Below are positions 1 through 9,822 of a DNA stretch of 64,000 nt, in pieces (positions within the stretch are counted from its first letter, which is position 1; each line of letters opens with the position of its first letter). A program made the position numbers and the translations under genes. The notes below the pieces were generated by a model, which had not been told where the DNA came from, made no database searches, and saw only the letters and a program-made list of their open reading frames with translations. The DNA is from Halopenitus persicus. GTDB taxonomy: Archaea > Halobacteriota > Halobacteria > Halobacteriales > Haloferacaceae. The DNA is taken from contig NZ_FNPC01000007.1 in the NCBI RefSeq assembly GCF_900107205.1, positions 1 to 64,000 on the forward strand, given 5' to 3'.

Positions 1-980
1 GCTGCTGCGTAGTTGATGAATTTCTGCCCCCAATACGTTTGCCCTGGATCGAGATTTTTCGGGATATACATCCCGTCACGCTGTGCGAGAGCGCCTTCCT
101 CAGGAACCGTGAAATCAACCGGCGCCCCGTCAGTTTTCAGATTATAGGCGGTCGCAGCTGTTTGACAAACCATCGGCGTTTCACCACTCCTCAAGCTTTG
201 GGAAATCGAAGCCGTGTCCCCAAGCGCACCGACATTAGGTTTTAATTCCCGAATTTTATCCCAAACGGGTTCCATCGACTCAGCTGGGCCGAGCTCTGTA
301 TCAGTGATCTCAGCAACTACTGGGATGAAGCCTCCCCCGTCAGAGAACAGACCGATGCTATCATCCCACTCGTCATTCCAGAGTTTGGTCCATGACGCGG
401 GAGTCTCGGAAATTGTGTCCGTATTGTACGAAAGCGAGTATACATACGAATAAAGGTTAACATAAGGCCAGTCCGTCTCGGTGTCTGGTTGCGTTGCAGC
501 TAATAAGGAACTTAGATTTGAAACAACGTCTTGATCGAGTTCCTGACTGAGATCTTGTGCATAGGCCCGATAACAATACGGGGTAGTTGCCCAGTTCACG
601 TGGACTGGAGGAGTTCGTCCTTGATTGATCGCCGTTCGGATCTTACCGTGCATCACCTCGCCTTCGGTATTATCGTACTCAACCGTGATTCCGGTGTCTT
701 CACTAAACGGTTGTGCAACGGCTTGATCAAGTGCTTCCTGCCATGACCCACCCCAGGCCCGCACAACGAGTGTGTCGGGCTTGTCAGGAATAGATGAACC
801 TCCAGTGGATGTGCTTGATCCCCCTGAGTCCGTCGACGGACTTGACTCATCTGAAGGGTCACCCGATGATTGTAAACAACCTGCTAGACCAACGATTGAG
901 GTTCCTCCAGCAGCTTGGATTACTTGTCTTCGGGAGAGTTTCTTTTTCAGCCGTGTACAGGTCTTTGGTGCTTCTGCCAT
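1..980 (-). CDS. ABC transporter solute-binding lipoprotein, spermidine/putrescine type (3' end outside window)
   Basis: Reading back from the ATG at 980 gives at least 326 residues without a stop; the gene runs off the left edge. The N-terminus has a twin-arginine motif (LSRRQVIQAAGG) followed by a lipobox (LAGC), so the product is probably exported folded through Tat and lipid-anchored. A Ser/Thr/Gly-rich linker follows, as is usual in haloarchaeal lipoproteins. The mature part begins like periplasmic binding protein type 2 (DTLVVRAWGGSWQEALDQAV), which is the PotD-like class. Its partner is probably the PotA-like ATPase at 6840-8018; permeases are not in the window and may lie beyond base 1. 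It shares an upstream palindrome with the hut genes, so an amino acid or amine substrate is likely. The exact substrate is unknown. Confidence 0.85.
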   Translation of the reverse strand, partial: MAEAPKTCTRLKKKLSRRQVIQAAGGTSIVGLAGCLQSSGDPSDESSPSTDSGGSSTSTGGSSIPDKPDTLVVRAWGGSWQEALDQAVAQPFSEDTGITVEYDNTEGEVMHGKIRTAINQGRTPPVHVNWATTPYCYRAYAQDLSQELDQDVVSNLSSLLAATQPDTETDWPYVNLYSYVYSLSYNTDTISETPASWTKLWNDEWDDSIGLFSDGGGFIPVVAEITDTELGPAESMEPVWDKIRELKPNVGALGDTASISQSLRSGETPMVCQTAATAYNLKTDGAPVDFTVPEEGALAQRDGMYIPKNLDPGQTYWGQKFINYAA

Positions 981-1020
981 GCAAGAACTTCTCATACACA
1001 TACAACCAAGGAGTTTAGCT

Positions 1021-1034
1021 CACCACATGGAGTG
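1021..1034 (-). promoter_or_regulatory. Putative activator site (CC-N4-GG palindrome) of the solute-binding protein gene
   Basis: CACCACATGGAGTG contains CC-ACAT-GG and lies 43 bp upstream of the ATG at 980. It matches the nine-member motif family of this region (best copy ACCCTCCAGATGGTGGGT at 11528). A weak TATA-like stretch lies just downstream towards the gene. Confidence 0.5.
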
Positions 1035-1349
1035 TTCTTTATGTACACATCGCCGTTCCCTTGGCAATGGTGAGAAAGCTATTCTACGCTTAAGGGGATC
1101 AGTAATCCGGTCACCACTACCTGAGCGAAAGCGGTAATCGAGTTTCCAAGCATCTCTCATATTGGCTCACAATTCCCATCATCTAGCTACTAATCGCAAG
1201 GCTGGAGTCCGTCAACAATGTCTATACGAGAGCGAAGAGCAATTTATAACCAAAGACAAAAAGGAATGGAGTTGACTCGTTGCTATCCGATCAAATATTA
1301 TCAATTTCTTACATATATTAATTTTATAATTTCATATCAACAGTATCAC
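1035..1349. other. Intergenic region between hutH and the solute-binding protein gene
   Basis: About 315 bases without a convincing gene. The part near 1300-1345 is very AT-rich and follows the hutH stop, so it may serve as the end region of the hut transcript. No further repeat or RNA gene was recognised. Confidence 0.5.
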
Positions 1350-2924
1350 TTATCGAAGTGAGCCATCGATTGCGCGTTCAACCCGATCGTCGAGCGTGTC
1401 TGACACAATTAGTTCGGTCACCGCATCAATATCGGAGTAGATTTGTCGATCACCATTGAGTCTCGGGACGCGTTCGCGTACACAGTCCTGAGCTGCTCTC
1501 GTCCCACTACCTGGTTCAAGATCCGAATCAACGTATTCGAGCGCCTCCGTCGCACAGACGAGTTCAGAAGCAATGACACGAAGTGTACGGTCAACAGCGC
1601 TGTTGGCGCGAAGAGCGCTTTGAGCGCTCATACTGACGTGGTCCTCCTGGTTACCACTCACCGGAATGTTAGTCGTTGACGGCTTCCCTTCAGCCTGATT
1701 CGTACTAACCAGATCCGCAGCAGCATACTGTGCGATCATATAGCCGGACTGAATCCCTGCATCTTTAGCGAGGAATGGGGGGAGATGGTCTTCCTGCACG
1801 TTCGGATTGAGAAGACGGTCAAGTCGCCGTTCACTAATTGCAGCGAGTTCAGAAAGTGCGCTCGTAACATAGTCAAGCGGGAGTGCTAATGGTTCGCCGT
1901 GGAAATTCCCACCTGAAAGTACTGCTGCGTCATCTGTACCGCTTGCCCGATTGTCTACGCCACTAGCATCGAAGACGAGCGGGTTATCAGTGGCACTATT
2001 TAGTTCGGTTGTGACAGCTTCTCTGAGATGACGAACAGCGTCACGAACCGCACCGTGAACCTGCGGCAAACACCGGATCGAGTAAGCATCCTGAACGCGA
2101 TCGCAATTCCGGTGAGACTGTATGATCTCGGAATCAATTGTAATCGCGTGGATGTTATCAGCTGACTCACGATGACCCCGGTGAGGTCTAACATCGTTGA
2201 TTCGAGAGTCTGCCGATGCGGTCGTACTAAACGTCACCTCTGTTGTCATCGCACCCGCTATATCCGCAGCGCGGATTGCTCGCTCGGCATCCAGAACGGT
2301 TAACGCTCCAAGACTGACGGTGAGTTGCGTACCATTAATGAGCGCTAAACCTTCTTTAGCGTGTAGCTCTACCGATGTTAGACCAGCACGTTCAAGAGCT
2401 GTAGCACCATCTAGCCGTTCGCCATCGATCGTTGCCTCTCCCTCACCCAGAAGTACCAGCGTCATATGGGCCAAAGGAGCAAGGTCACCACTCGCACCGA
2501 GACTACCTTTCGATCGGACGACAGGATGGACACCTTTGTTAAGCAACCCAGCGAGGAGATCGATGATTCGCTCCCGCACACCAGAAAACCCTTTCACAAG
2601 CGCATTGAGTCGAGTTACCAACATCGCACGGACAGCGGCTGTTGGCAGCTCTTCACCAGCACCTGCAGCATGGCTCCGTATGAGATTCTGTTGAATTGTC
2701 TCGATTTTATCGTTAGGAATTCGTTCCTGGACGAGTTCACCGAAACCAGTATTAACTCCGTAGACCGGTTCACCAGTTTCTAGAATATCCTCAATTCTTT
2801 CACGGGAATCTCGTACCTGCTCGCGAACGTATTCAGGGATTGTGACCTTGGCGTTCTGACGAGCAACAGCCTCGACATCGGCCGGAGTGAGAGACTCGCC
2901 ATCAAGGGCGATTTCCTCACTCAT
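1350..2924 (-). CDS. hutH: Histidine ammonia-lyase
   Basis: Cytosolic first enzyme of histidine degradation, removing ammonia from L-histidine to give urocanate. From the ATG at 2924 the protein has 524 residues, the usual length of the family. The Ala-Ser-Gly triad that forms the MIO cofactor is at about residues 144-146 inside GSLGASGDLAPLAH. The catalytic-tyrosine loop YGVNTGFG is at about 55-62, and DAYSIRCLPQVHG and NSATDNPLVF are also typical. The reading frame is open for 24 more codons upstream, but ATG 2924 is preferred because it overlaps the hutI stop by eight bases and gives family length. It is the last gene of the hutU-hutI-hutH operon and has no motif of its own. Confidence 0.96.
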   Translation of the reverse strand: MSEEIALDGESLTPADVEAVARQNAKVTIPEYVREQVRDSRERIEDILETGEPVYGVNTGFGELVQERIPNDKIETIQQNLIRSHAAGAGEELPTAAVRAMLVTRLNALVKGFSGVRERIIDLLAGLLNKGVHPVVRSKGSLGASGDLAPLAHMTLVLLGEGEATIDGERLDGATALERAGLTSVELHAKEGLALINGTQLTVSLGALTVLDAERAIRAADIAGAMTTEVTFSTTASADSRINDVRPHRGHRESADNIHAITIDSEIIQSHRNCDRVQDAYSIRCLPQVHGAVRDAVRHLREAVTTELNSATDNPLVFDASGVDNRASGTDDAAVLSGGNFHGEPLALPLDYVTSALSELAAISERRLDRLLNPNVQEDHLPPFLAKDAGIQSGYMIAQYAAADLVSTNQAEGKPSTTNIPVSGNQEDHVSMSAQSALRANSAVDRTLRVIASELVCATEALEYVDSDLEPGSGTRAAQDCVRERVPRLNGDRQIYSDIDAVTELIVSDTLDDRVERAIDGSLR

Positions 2925-4137
2925 TGTGAACCACCTGCCCATCTTTAAGGACGGTTTCGGTCGTTTGTACGCCTGTGTTATAAGGGATATACTCAAAGCG
3001 TGGAACGTCGGCGATGATTACATCGCCTGGAGCGCCCTCCTGTAACGTTCCGCGCCCGTCAGTAATTTGGAGTGCCTCAGCGGCGTGCTGTGTTGCACCG
3101 CGAAGTGCAGCCGTCGGCGTCATCCTCATCCCATTGCAGGCAAGTGAAATGGTAAATTCCATACTCTGAGAGTAGCAGTTCGGATTAAAGTCAGACGCAA
3201 GCGCCACCGATGCACCTGCATCTTCGAACAGTGTTGGCTTGGCGTACTCCGCTCCAAGTGTGAATGCGGTCCCGGGAAGCAACACCGGCGTAACACCTCC
3301 CTCCGCCAGCGATTCAGCGTCCTCCTCAGTAGCTTGGAGAAGATGATCAGCGCTCGCTGCTTCGAGATCTCCGGCGAGTTGCGCACCGCCGAGCCTCAAG
3401 AATTCTTCCGCATGAATCTTCGGTGTCAAGCCGTGGTCGATGCCGGCTTCCAGGATACGGCGCGACTGATCGAGTGAGAACGCCCCCTCATCACAGAAGA
3501 CGTCACAAAAGACCGCGAGGTCATTGTCAGCAACTGCTGGTAGTTGCTCGTTGATCACTTGGTCGACATATGCTTCCTCCTCCTGTTCGTCAGGCACAGC
3601 ATGTGCGCCGAGGAACGTCGGTATCACATCGATCGCGTGACGACCGTTGGCTCGGTCAACCGCTTCCAGAAGCTTCAATTCGGCATCCGTAGAGAGACCG
3701 TATCCTGATTTCACTTCCGCAGTCGTGGTGCCGTAGGCGAGCATCACATCTAGTTGATCAAGAAGATTCTCAGTGAGTGTTTCAAGCGACGCATCACGGA
3801 CAGACCGGACCGTCGAGAGAATTCCTCCACCCTCAGATTGAATTTCCTGATAGCTCTTTCCACTAAGTTTCGCAACAAATTCGTTTATTCGCTCGCCTGC
3901 AAAAACAGCGTGTGTGTGCGGATCGACGTAGCCCGGGAGGACGGTCTTACCGCTTGCATCGATAACCGTCTCGACAGCATCGACCGGATACTTCTCGGTT
4001 ATCTCCGCAGTCGTACCAATATCATCAACAGTTCCATCGGTGATAGCGATGCTTCCGTCTGCGATAGCGTCAATACCATCTTCGCTAATGCGGACGACCT
4101 GACTTGCGTCGTGGATAAGTGTAGTTCCAGTCATCAA
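2917..4137 (-). CDS. hutI: Imidazolonepropionase
   Basis: Amidohydrolase-family metalloenzyme that opens 4-imidazolone-5-propionate to N-formimino-L-glutamate, step three of histidine degradation. The 406-residue product matches family length. The metal-binding motif DPHTH is at about residues 72-76 after LPGYV, followed by AVFAGER; further metal or substrate histidines lie in KIHAEEF and the Asp in SDFNPN. It sits 77 bp after hutU and overlaps hutH by eight bases, so it is co-transcribed. ATG 4134 is a possible alternative start, one codon in. No hutG (formimidoylglutamase) gene follows, although many haloarchaeal hut clusters have one. Confidence 0.96.
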   Translation of the reverse strand: MMTGTTLIHDASQVVRISEDGIDAIADGSIAITDGTVDDIGTTAEITEKYPVDAVETVIDASGKTVLPGYVDPHTHAVFAGERINEFVAKLSGKSYQEIQSEGGGILSTVRSVRDASLETLTENLLDQLDVMLAYGTTTAEVKSGYGLSTDAELKLLEAVDRANGRHAIDVIPTFLGAHAVPDEQEEEAYVDQVINEQLPAVADNDLAVFCDVFCDEGAFSLDQSRRILEAGIDHGLTPKIHAEEFLRLGGAQLAGDLEAASADHLLQATEEDAESLAEGGVTPVLLPGTAFTLGAEYAKPTLFEDAGASVALASDFNPNCYSQSMEFTISLACNGMRMTPTAALRGATQHAAEALQITDGRGTLQEGAPGDVIIADVPRFEYIPYNTGVQTTETVLKDGQVVHNE

Positions 4138-4214
4138 TACGCTTCCTCGTTACCAAGTTTGCTCATAGGGTACACCAATGGGGTAAGATGACCAGCTTAG
4201 TGATCCGAACAACA

Positions 4215-5969
4215 TTAGTCCTCCTGCATCGGGATATGGACATCCGACCGTTCAGCCTCATCAAGCGCATCCTCGTAGCCTGCGTCTGCGTGTCGTACGA
4301 TACCCATTCCAGGATCGGTTGTAAATACTCGTTTTGCCGTCTCTGCAGCCTCATCACTACCGTCAAGGACGACGTGATTGTTCGTATGGAGTGAATTCCC
4401 GATGCCGACACCTCCACCATCGTGCACACTAACGATGTCAGCACCCGCAGAACAGTTTACTAGGGCGTTCAGAATGGGCCAGTCTGCGACTGCGTCAGAA
4501 CCATCACGCATAGCTTCCGTCTCCCGATTTGGTGACGCGACCGACCCCGCATCAAGGTGGTCACGGGTCACAACGATCGGAGCAGAGATTTCACCCTCTC
4601 GTACGAGCTCGTTAATTCGAAGGGCAAACTGTGCACGTTCGGTGCGGTCGTCATTGTTTGTTTCATAACCCAGCCAGCAGACGCGGGCGGGAAGGCCCTG
4701 AAACTCAACTTGTTCCTGCGCGAGTTCGATCCAACGAATGAGGCGGTCCTTCTCAGGGAAGAGCTCCCGAACAGCTTTGTCAGTTCGGTGAATATCTGCT
4801 TTGTCACCGGAGAGGGCAAGCCATCGGAAGGGACCCTGACCTCTGCAGAACATTGGACGGACATATGCGGGAACGAATCCAGGGAAGTCGAACGGGTCTC
4901 GCTCATCGCTGGAGGTTCCGGTAAGCGGCCATAAGTCATCCTCATCCCGATAACTATCGACCTCACCACGGATATTGTTTCCATACTCGAAGGCGATGGC
5001 TCCACGCTCCTGCATCTCAAGGATGCCATCAACGTGACGTTCCATCGTTTTCAAACTCTCTTTGCGGTACTGTTCTCTGTCTTCTTCCCGGAGTTTCTCG
5101 GCTTCTTCAAGCGTGTATCCACTAGGATAGTATCCCTCAATAGGATCGTGTGCCGATGTTTGGTCGGTCACGATATCTGGGATAAATTCGCGGTCGAGCA
5201 GTTCTTCGAACAGCTCTGCCGCGTTCATATGGATACCCACGCTGTATGACTCTCCAGCTTCAGCAGCCTCCTCTGCTCGTTGGAGGGCTTCATCAATGCT
5301 ATCCACCTTCTCCTGGCAGTACCCAGTTTCAATACGACGCTCGATACGGGCCTCATCGACGTCGGCAGCAATGCATACGCCACCATTCATCGTCACGGCA
5401 AGAGGTTGTGCACCGCCCATTCCACCTAGCCCTGCAGTGACGGTTATCGTTCCTTTGAGTGTCTCGTCGAAGTGTTGGTTGGCACACTCGGCTAATGTCT
5501 CATATGTTCCTTGGATAATCCCCTGGGTTCCGATGTACGCCCATGACCCAGCAGTCATTTGTCCGTACATCATAAGCCCCTCATCCTCAAGTTCGTGGAA
5601 ATGCTCCCAACCGTCCCACTTGCCGACAAGATTTGAATTCGCGATCAGGACACGAGGCGCGTGTTCGTGTGTCTGAAATCGCCCAACCGGTTTTCCACTC
5701 TGAACAAGGAGAGTTTCGTCGTCTTCGAGATCAAGCAGTTCTTCGGAGATGGCGTCGTAGGCATCCCAGCTACGAGCTGCACGTCCCGACCCTCCATAGA
5801 CTACGAGATCTTCCGGAGCTTCGCCGACCTCCGGATCCAGATTGTTGTTCAGTAATCGGTAGGCAGCTTCCTGCTGCCACCCTTTGGCGTTCAACTCGGT
5901 TCCTTCGGGAGCACCCTTGAGAGTCTGCCACCGTTCGCTCGGTTCTTCGTCACGTGGATGTTCAAACAT
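4215..5969 (-). CDS. hutU: Urocanate hydratase
   Basis: Cytosolic NAD+-dependent enzyme converting urocanate to imidazolonepropionate. Starting at the ATG at 5969 ([13 protein letters not shown] follows) it has 584 residues. The open frame reaches 6017 through a GTG, but the upstream palindrome overlaps that codon and the extra 16 residues are not family-like. Conserved features seen include [15 protein letters not shown] near the N-terminus, the [12 protein letters not shown] segment, [12 protein letters not shown] of the nucleotide-binding region, and C-terminal [14 protein letters not shown]. It is the first gene of the hut operon, divergent from an HTH_10 regulator at 6125. Confidence 0.96.
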   Translation of the reverse strand: MFEHPRDEEPSERWQTLKGAPEGTELNAKGWQQEAAYRLLNNNLDPEVGEAPEDLVVYGGSGRAARSWDAYDAISEELLDLEDDETLLVQSGKPVGRFQTHEHAPRVLIANSNLVGKWDGWEHFHELEDEGLMMYGQMTAGSWAYIGTQGIIQGTYETLAECANQHFDETLKGTITVTAGLGGMGGAQPLAVTMNGGVCIAADVDEARIERRIETGYCQEKVDSIDEALQRAEEAAEAGESYSVGIHMNAAELFEELLDREFIPDIVTDQTSAHDPIEGYYPSGYTLEEAEKLREEDREQYRKESLKTMERHVDGILEMQERGAIAFEYGNNIRGEVDSYRDEDDLWPLTGTSSDERDPFDFPGFVPAYVRPMFCRGQGPFRWLALSGDKADIHRTDKAVRELFPEKDRLIRWIELAQEQVEFQGLPARVCWLGYETNNDDRTERAQFALRINELVREGEISAPIVVTRDHLDAGSVASPNRETEAMRDGSDAVADWPILNALVNCSAGADIVSVHDGGGVGIGNSLHTNNHVVLDGSDEAAETAKRVFTTDPGMGIVRHADAGYEDALDEAERSDVHIPMQED

Positions 5970-6011
5970 CTCTCGATCAATACAGACGGATCTAATCGTG
6001 AAGTATCGAAC

Positions 6012-6027
6012 ACCCACATATGGTGCA
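6012..6027 (-). promoter_or_regulatory. Putative activator site upstream of hutU
   Basis: ACCCACATATGGTGCA carries the motif shared by this region, with one core C changed on one side. It is about 47 bp upstream of the preferred hutU ATG (5969). A weak TATA-like stretch lies between it and the gene, and a stronger one (ATATAAA on the minus strand, near 6030-6037) lies beyond it, so the site could act from either side of the start. Confidence 0.6.
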
Positions 6028-6073
6028 CCATTTATATGTCCAGTTGTAGTCTAAATATAATAAAATAGATATT

Positions 6074-6085
6074 AACCGATGGGTT
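6074..6085 (+). promoter_or_regulatory. Putative activator or autoregulatory site of the first HTH_10 regulator
   Basis: AACCGATGGGTT is palindromic with core CC-GATG-GG. It ends 42 bp before the ATG at 6125 and directly abuts a TATA-like TTTAAAT. Similarity to the other copies rests mainly on the core and spacing. Confidence 0.4.
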
Positions 6086-6124
6086 TAAATAGGGTTAATT
6101 AGAAGAAATGAGAAATAAGCAATA

Positions 6125-6775
6125 ATGTACGAAGCCACTCTCCAAATCAACCATACTAGTCCATACGCGGATGCTACAGAGCGATGCGACACGCACGTCG
6201 AAATGTGGTGCAATCAGTATTGTGACCTCGTCTACGTAAGTGGCACTGACATTGAGACGTCGGTTGAGACCTTCCGCGACACGATCGGCATCCAAGAGCT
6301 CACTCGCCGTGAAGGGGAGGTAATTCTCATCACAGATTCCTGTCTACTCAGTTCGCAAGACAACCTATTGGAGGGCTATCTACGTCCTCACCACTGTTTG
6401 TCACTTCCCCCCTTAACATATGATAATGGAAAACTCCTTGCACGAGTCATCGCACTCGAAGAGGAGAGACTCACCGAAGTTTATCGCGACATCAACAGAG
6501 ATCACCACGTGACAGTCAAGGCTAAACGCGAGGTCCAATCAGTTGTTCCCGACATTCCTATTCTAATGTTAGACTCCGCACTACCGTCGCTGTCGGAGGG
6601 CCAACAGCGTGCTCTAACTTTGGCCGTCAACTCGGGTTACTACGAAATCCCTCGAGGAGCGACCACGAGTGAGATTGCTGATCAGATGGGTGTCTCACGG
6701 CGAACTTTTGAGGAACATCTTCGTCGTGCTGAGAATAAGGTCGTCAAGAATTTGCTGGATTATTTGGTCGCATAA
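6125..6775 (+). CDS. HTH_10 (bacterio-opsin activator type) transcriptional regulator
   Basis: 216 residues. The C-terminal third, from about LSEGQQRALTLAVNSGYY to LRRAENKVV, is the HTH_10 domain of haloarchaeal Bat-like activators, with the recognition helix around TTSEIADQMGVSRRTFEEHL. The N-terminal part is a probable ligand or effector domain with several Cys and His residues (MWCNQYCDLVYVSG). It is a clear paralogue of the protein at 13161-13805, with the same length and order of motifs. It is divergent from hutU and next to the ABC ATPase. From its position, and because Bat-family proteins bind just upstream of BRE/TATA, I infer that it activates the genes carrying the CC-N4-GG palindrome. 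Its inducer is not evident. Confidence 0.88.
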   Translation: MYEATLQINHTSPYADATERCDTHVEMWCNQYCDLVYVSGTDIETSVETFRDTIGIQELTRREGEVILITDSCLLSSQDNLLEGYLRPHHCLSLPPLTYDNGKLLARVIALEEERLTEVYRDINRDHHVTVKAKREVQSVVPDIPILMLDSALPSLSEGQQRALTLAVNSGYYEIPRGATTSEIADQMGVSRRTFEEHLRRAENKVVKNLLDYLVA

Positions 6776-6786
6776 ACTTAATTGAC

Positions 6787-6800
6787 CCTCCATATGGAGG
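6787..6800 (+). promoter_or_regulatory. Perfect 14-bp palindromic activator site of the ABC ATPase gene
   Basis: CCTCCATATGGAGG is a perfect palindrome ending 40 bp before the ATG at 6840 (43 bp from the core). A TATA-like CATATCTTA follows at 6801-6809, so the site touches the BRE region. It is one of the strongest copies of the shared motif. Confidence 0.7.
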
Positions 6801-6839
6801 CATATCTTACTCATAGCGTACTGTTGTGAGACATACTCA

Positions 6840-8018
6840 ATGATGGACCAACAGTTTGATGATACGATGAACCAGTCCGACAAGACGATGAACCAGTCTG
6901 ACGATACGACAGATGAACCTACTAATACGGTCGTTCACATTGACGGAGTGACTAAGGAATATGGACAGCTTCGTGCCGTCGATGACGTGAGCATCCCGAT
7001 TGAAGACGGCGAGTTTCTAACTATTCTTGGACCGAGTGGAGCTGGGAAGACGACGCTTTTGCACCTGATTGCCGGCTTCGAAGAACCGACTGATGGAGAG
7101 ATCTACATCGACGGCCAAGCTGTCTCTGATGAACCCCCATACGAGCGCGATATTGGGCTTGTTTTCCAGAGCCACGCTCTCTTCCCCCATATGACGGTGA
7201 AACAAAATATCGCATTTCCGCTTAAGATGCGACGTGAAAATGTCACCGATATTGATGACCAGGTTGCCGAAGCACTCGAGCTCGTTCGACTACCCAAAGA
7301 TTACGCCGACAAGCCGGTTGACGATCTTTCGGGGGGACAACAGCAGCGAGTTGCCTTTGCTCGTGCGATCGTCTATGAACCCACCCTGCTCCTTCTCGAC
7401 GAGCCTCTCAGTTCACTCGATAAAAAGCTCCGTGAGGAAATGCGATCAGAGTTAGCGCGTATTCACGAGGAGACTGAGCTTACTATTGTGCATGTTACCC
7501 ACAATCAGACGGAAGCACTCTCGATGGCCGACCGCATCGCCGTAATCCGCGACGGGGGGCTGGAACAACTGGATGAGACTCAAAATCTATATTCCGATCC
7601 GAAGACCCCCTTCGTGGCCGATTTTATTGGTAATACAACCCTCCTCAATGGAACCGTCTCCAACATGAACGATGAAATAGCGACAGTTTCGGTTGGAAGT
7701 GAAACAATTAAGGTTCCATCTACGGCCGTAACGAGTGATTCTGATGTCGTCGTAGCGATCCGTGCCGAGCAGATCGAAACGGATGCTTCCACGGACAACA
7801 CCTACGAATCAATCGTTAAGCAAGTATCCTTTGAAGGGGACAGAACACAGTATCACGTCGAAATACCTGCGTTCGACACAACGTTACGCGTGATAGATCA
7901 AGGATCTGATGATCACGTGGTTCACTCTCGAGGTGACGAGATGTCCGTTGGATGGGACGTTGGGGACGCATTCGTGTATGATAAGACCAGGACAGAACCC
8001 GGTGGTTTTAGTCATTAA
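6840..8018 (+). CDS. ABC transporter ATP-binding protein, spermidine/putrescine (PotA) type
   Basis: 392-residue ATPase that powers an importer at the inner face of the membrane. Walker A is GPSGAGKTT at about residues 64-72, the signature is LSGGQQQRVAFARA, and Walker B is LLLLDEPLSSLD. The Q-loop (VFQSHALFPHMTV) and H-loop (VTHNQTEAL) are intact. A C-terminal extension of about 120 residues fits a TOBE-type domain. The N-terminus has a short tandem duplication (MNQSDKT MNQSDDT) before the ATPase core. It probably works with the lipoprotein at 1-980; no permease is nearby. The start at 6840 is supported by spacing to the palindrome at 6787. Confidence 0.92.
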   Translation: MMDQQFDDTMNQSDKTMNQSDDTTDEPTNTVVHIDGVTKEYGQLRAVDDVSIPIEDGEFLTILGPSGAGKTTLLHLIAGFEEPTDGEIYIDGQAVSDEPPYERDIGLVFQSHALFPHMTVKQNIAFPLKMRRENVTDIDDQVAEALELVRLPKDYADKPVDDLSGGQQQRVAFARAIVYEPTLLLLDEPLSSLDKKLREEMRSELARIHEETELTIVHVTHNQTEALSMADRIAVIRDGGLEQLDETQNLYSDPKTPFVADFIGNTTLLNGTVSNMNDEIATVSVGSETIKVPSTAVTSDSDVVVAIRAEQIETDASTDNTYESIVKQVSFEGDRTQYHVEIPAFDTTLRVIDQGSDDHVVHSRGDEMSVGWDVGDAFVYDKTRTEPGGFSH

Positions 8019-8764
8019 CACACCGTAGAGGTCTTTTTCGCTCTTGTATAGTTATTATTTACTCTTATCGAGTGTGAGTTAAATCAGACCGGGAAACTCC
8101 CGTCGGTCTAGTGGACCGTTCAGATCGGCGTTGTAACTACCCACTAGAAGGTGAAGCTGTGTCATTTGTATCCCCCTCCGCGTGAACACAGAGAAGTCTA
8201 AGGTTAGAGGTTGCATATTTGTAGTCCAACCGTACATCCAGATGATGAGTATCATTTCACCAGAGTCTGATGACGGCGCAGGAAGCTCTGAAAACATCGA
8301 CAGGCATAGAGTTACTTTGGCTCTTGCTACCAGCAGTCAGCTCCGCGCCACCCATAGAGTAGTGAGTAATCATTGACTTGTTCTGATTATTTTTGAGTGT
8401 TCGAGGCATACTGGCTGCTATCGGAATATGAGTCGTGACTCCTCAATTCCCGCCCAGATCTGGTGGGTGTACTACCAGTATTCGCCTTGACTTCTATGAT
8501 CGCCACTAGACAATACACGGCTGAGCTGACTGATAATCCACAGAATGTGATGGAGTTAGATCGAGGCTGATTTCAGCGGAAAGGCTAACTGCTTTGATCT
8601 CTCGTTCCATATCCTCCAAGGTGATTTCTAGATACAGAGACTAACAACGCCAACCGAGAGAATACAAGGCATCGCGGAATTTAACCGACTTTTGAATGGT
8701 GCAGACGTTATCGTTGAATTTAGCAGACAGGGATTTGAACACTGACACAGTCGCTTTGGTTCGC
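8019..8764. other. Long convergent intergenic region without a supported gene
   Basis: About 745 bases lie between the convergent ATPase and dehydrogenase genes. Only short overlapping reading frames occur and none resembles a known protein. The segment 8560-8760 reads as a broken frame on the plus strand (EFNRLLNGADVIVEFSRQGF before a stop), which may be a decayed gene. No RNA gene was recognised. Confidence 0.4.
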
Positions 8765-9742
8765 TTAGAATGCGTCGGGATTCACAAGACCGTCGACTAT
8801 CTCTCCATTGTACGCTGCGACCGCGATCTCAGTGCCACGTTGACGGAGCACTTCTTCGCTCCGGGTTGAATACCATGCTGCGTGGGGAGTAGCAATGACA
8901 TCTTCTCGATTCAACAGGGGATTATCTGGACTTGGTGGTTCCTCCCGAAAAACATCAAGCCCGGCACCTCGGAGACGATCGTCTTCAAGTGCTGTACGGA
9001 GTGCTTCTTCATCGATGATCCGTCCTCGAGCGGTATTCACTAGTACTGCGTTATCATCAAGTTGGTCGATAACATCAGCGTCAATCATCGACTCTGTCTC
9101 TTCAGTCAGGGGCATATGGATAGATACAATGTCTGCCGACTCTAGGAGCTCCTCAAAATCAACCGGCCGTGCTCCATTCTCTCGAATCGTCTCGTCATCG
9201 AGGTAAGGATCGTACGCACAGACATCGAACCCGAGGGTTGCCGCCTTCTCTCCCGCTGCTTGGGCCTTGTTTCCGAACGCAAGTAAGCCGAACGTGAGAT
9301 CCTCAACCGGATGGATAGGAACTGGGTCTCGCCATTCCCAAACGCCGTCAGACGTCGCCGCATCGTACATTGGTAGACCCCGGACGAGTGCGAGCGCAAG
9401 GGAGACCGCATGCATACCCACCTCATTGTTACAGTATGTGGGAACTCTTGTCACTCGAATGCCGCGCTCAGTTGCAGCGTCAATGTCGATCCCGTCAATA
9501 CCGGTCGCATAGCGTGCAACGACAGAACAGCCAGTAGCGTCCATACTATTAGCCGACACCTCCGTATAGTGGGTGAGTAATAGATCTGCATCATCAACCC
9601 GTTCGGGAATCTCTTCATCCGTGCAATCGATAGCATCAACGACAACATCGTTGTTGAGCAAGTGCTCAAAGTGTTCTCGTTCAGCTTCGACGTCGCCAAA
9701 CCAGTCGGGATCAAGCATAACGGCGCGCACAGGTTCCGTCAT
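8765..9742 (-). CDS. D-2-hydroxyacid dehydrogenase, CtBP-like
   Basis: 325-residue NAD-dependent dehydrogenase of the phosphoglycerate dehydrogenase/CtBP superfamily. Visible features are RYATGIDGIDIDAATERGI, the Rossmann region LTFGLLAFGNKAQAAG (the usual GxGxxG turn is divergent), catalytic Arg in VNTARGRIIDEEAL, Glu in LDVFREEPP, and His in ATPHAAWYS, the CtBP-type version of the histidine motif. It probably interconverts a 2-oxo and a 2-hydroxy acid in the cytosol. The promoter palindrome lies 41 bp upstream of the ATG with a TATA-like AAGTATATG between, so the mRNA may be nearly leaderless. It shares the site with the aminotransferase and hut genes. Substrate unknown. Confidence 0.9.
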   Translation of the reverse strand: MTEPVRAVMLDPDWFGDVEAEREHFEHLLNNDVVVDAIDCTDEEIPERVDDADLLLTHYTEVSANSMDATGCSVVARYATGIDGIDIDAATERGIRVTRVPTYCNNEVGMHAVSLALALVRGLPMYDAATSDGVWEWRDPVPIHPVEDLTFGLLAFGNKAQAAGEKAATLGFDVCAYDPYLDDETIRENGARPVDFEELLESADIVSIHMPLTEETESMIDADVIDQLDDNAVLVNTARGRIIDEEALRTALEDDRLRGAGLDVFREEPPSPDNPLLNREDVIATPHAAWYSTRSEEVLRQRGTEIAVAAYNGEIVDGLVNPDAF

Positions 9743-9778
9743 ATTCAGTAAAAACTTTCAAGAACGCATATACTTACG

Positions 9779-9791
9779 ACCTCCATATGGT
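9779..9791 (-). promoter_or_regulatory. Putative activator site of the dehydrogenase gene
   Basis: ACCTCCATATGGT, core CC-ATAT-GG at 9783-9790, 41 bp upstream of the ATG at 9742. A TATA-like element lies between at about 9766-9774, placing the palindrome directly upstream of BRE/TATA. Confidence 0.65.
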
Positions 9792-9822
9792 AAATTCGTA
9801 TCTGTACACTGCTTTCTTGATA

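Noticed and set aside
39-1137. Several short plus-strand frames at the left edge
   Set aside because: They are shadows of the minus-strand solute-binding protein gene, which has a Tat signal and lipobox.
8079-8376. Short frames in the 8.0-8.8 kb gap
   Set aside because: No start with an upstream promoter pattern, no domain, and overlapping on both strands; not supported as genes.
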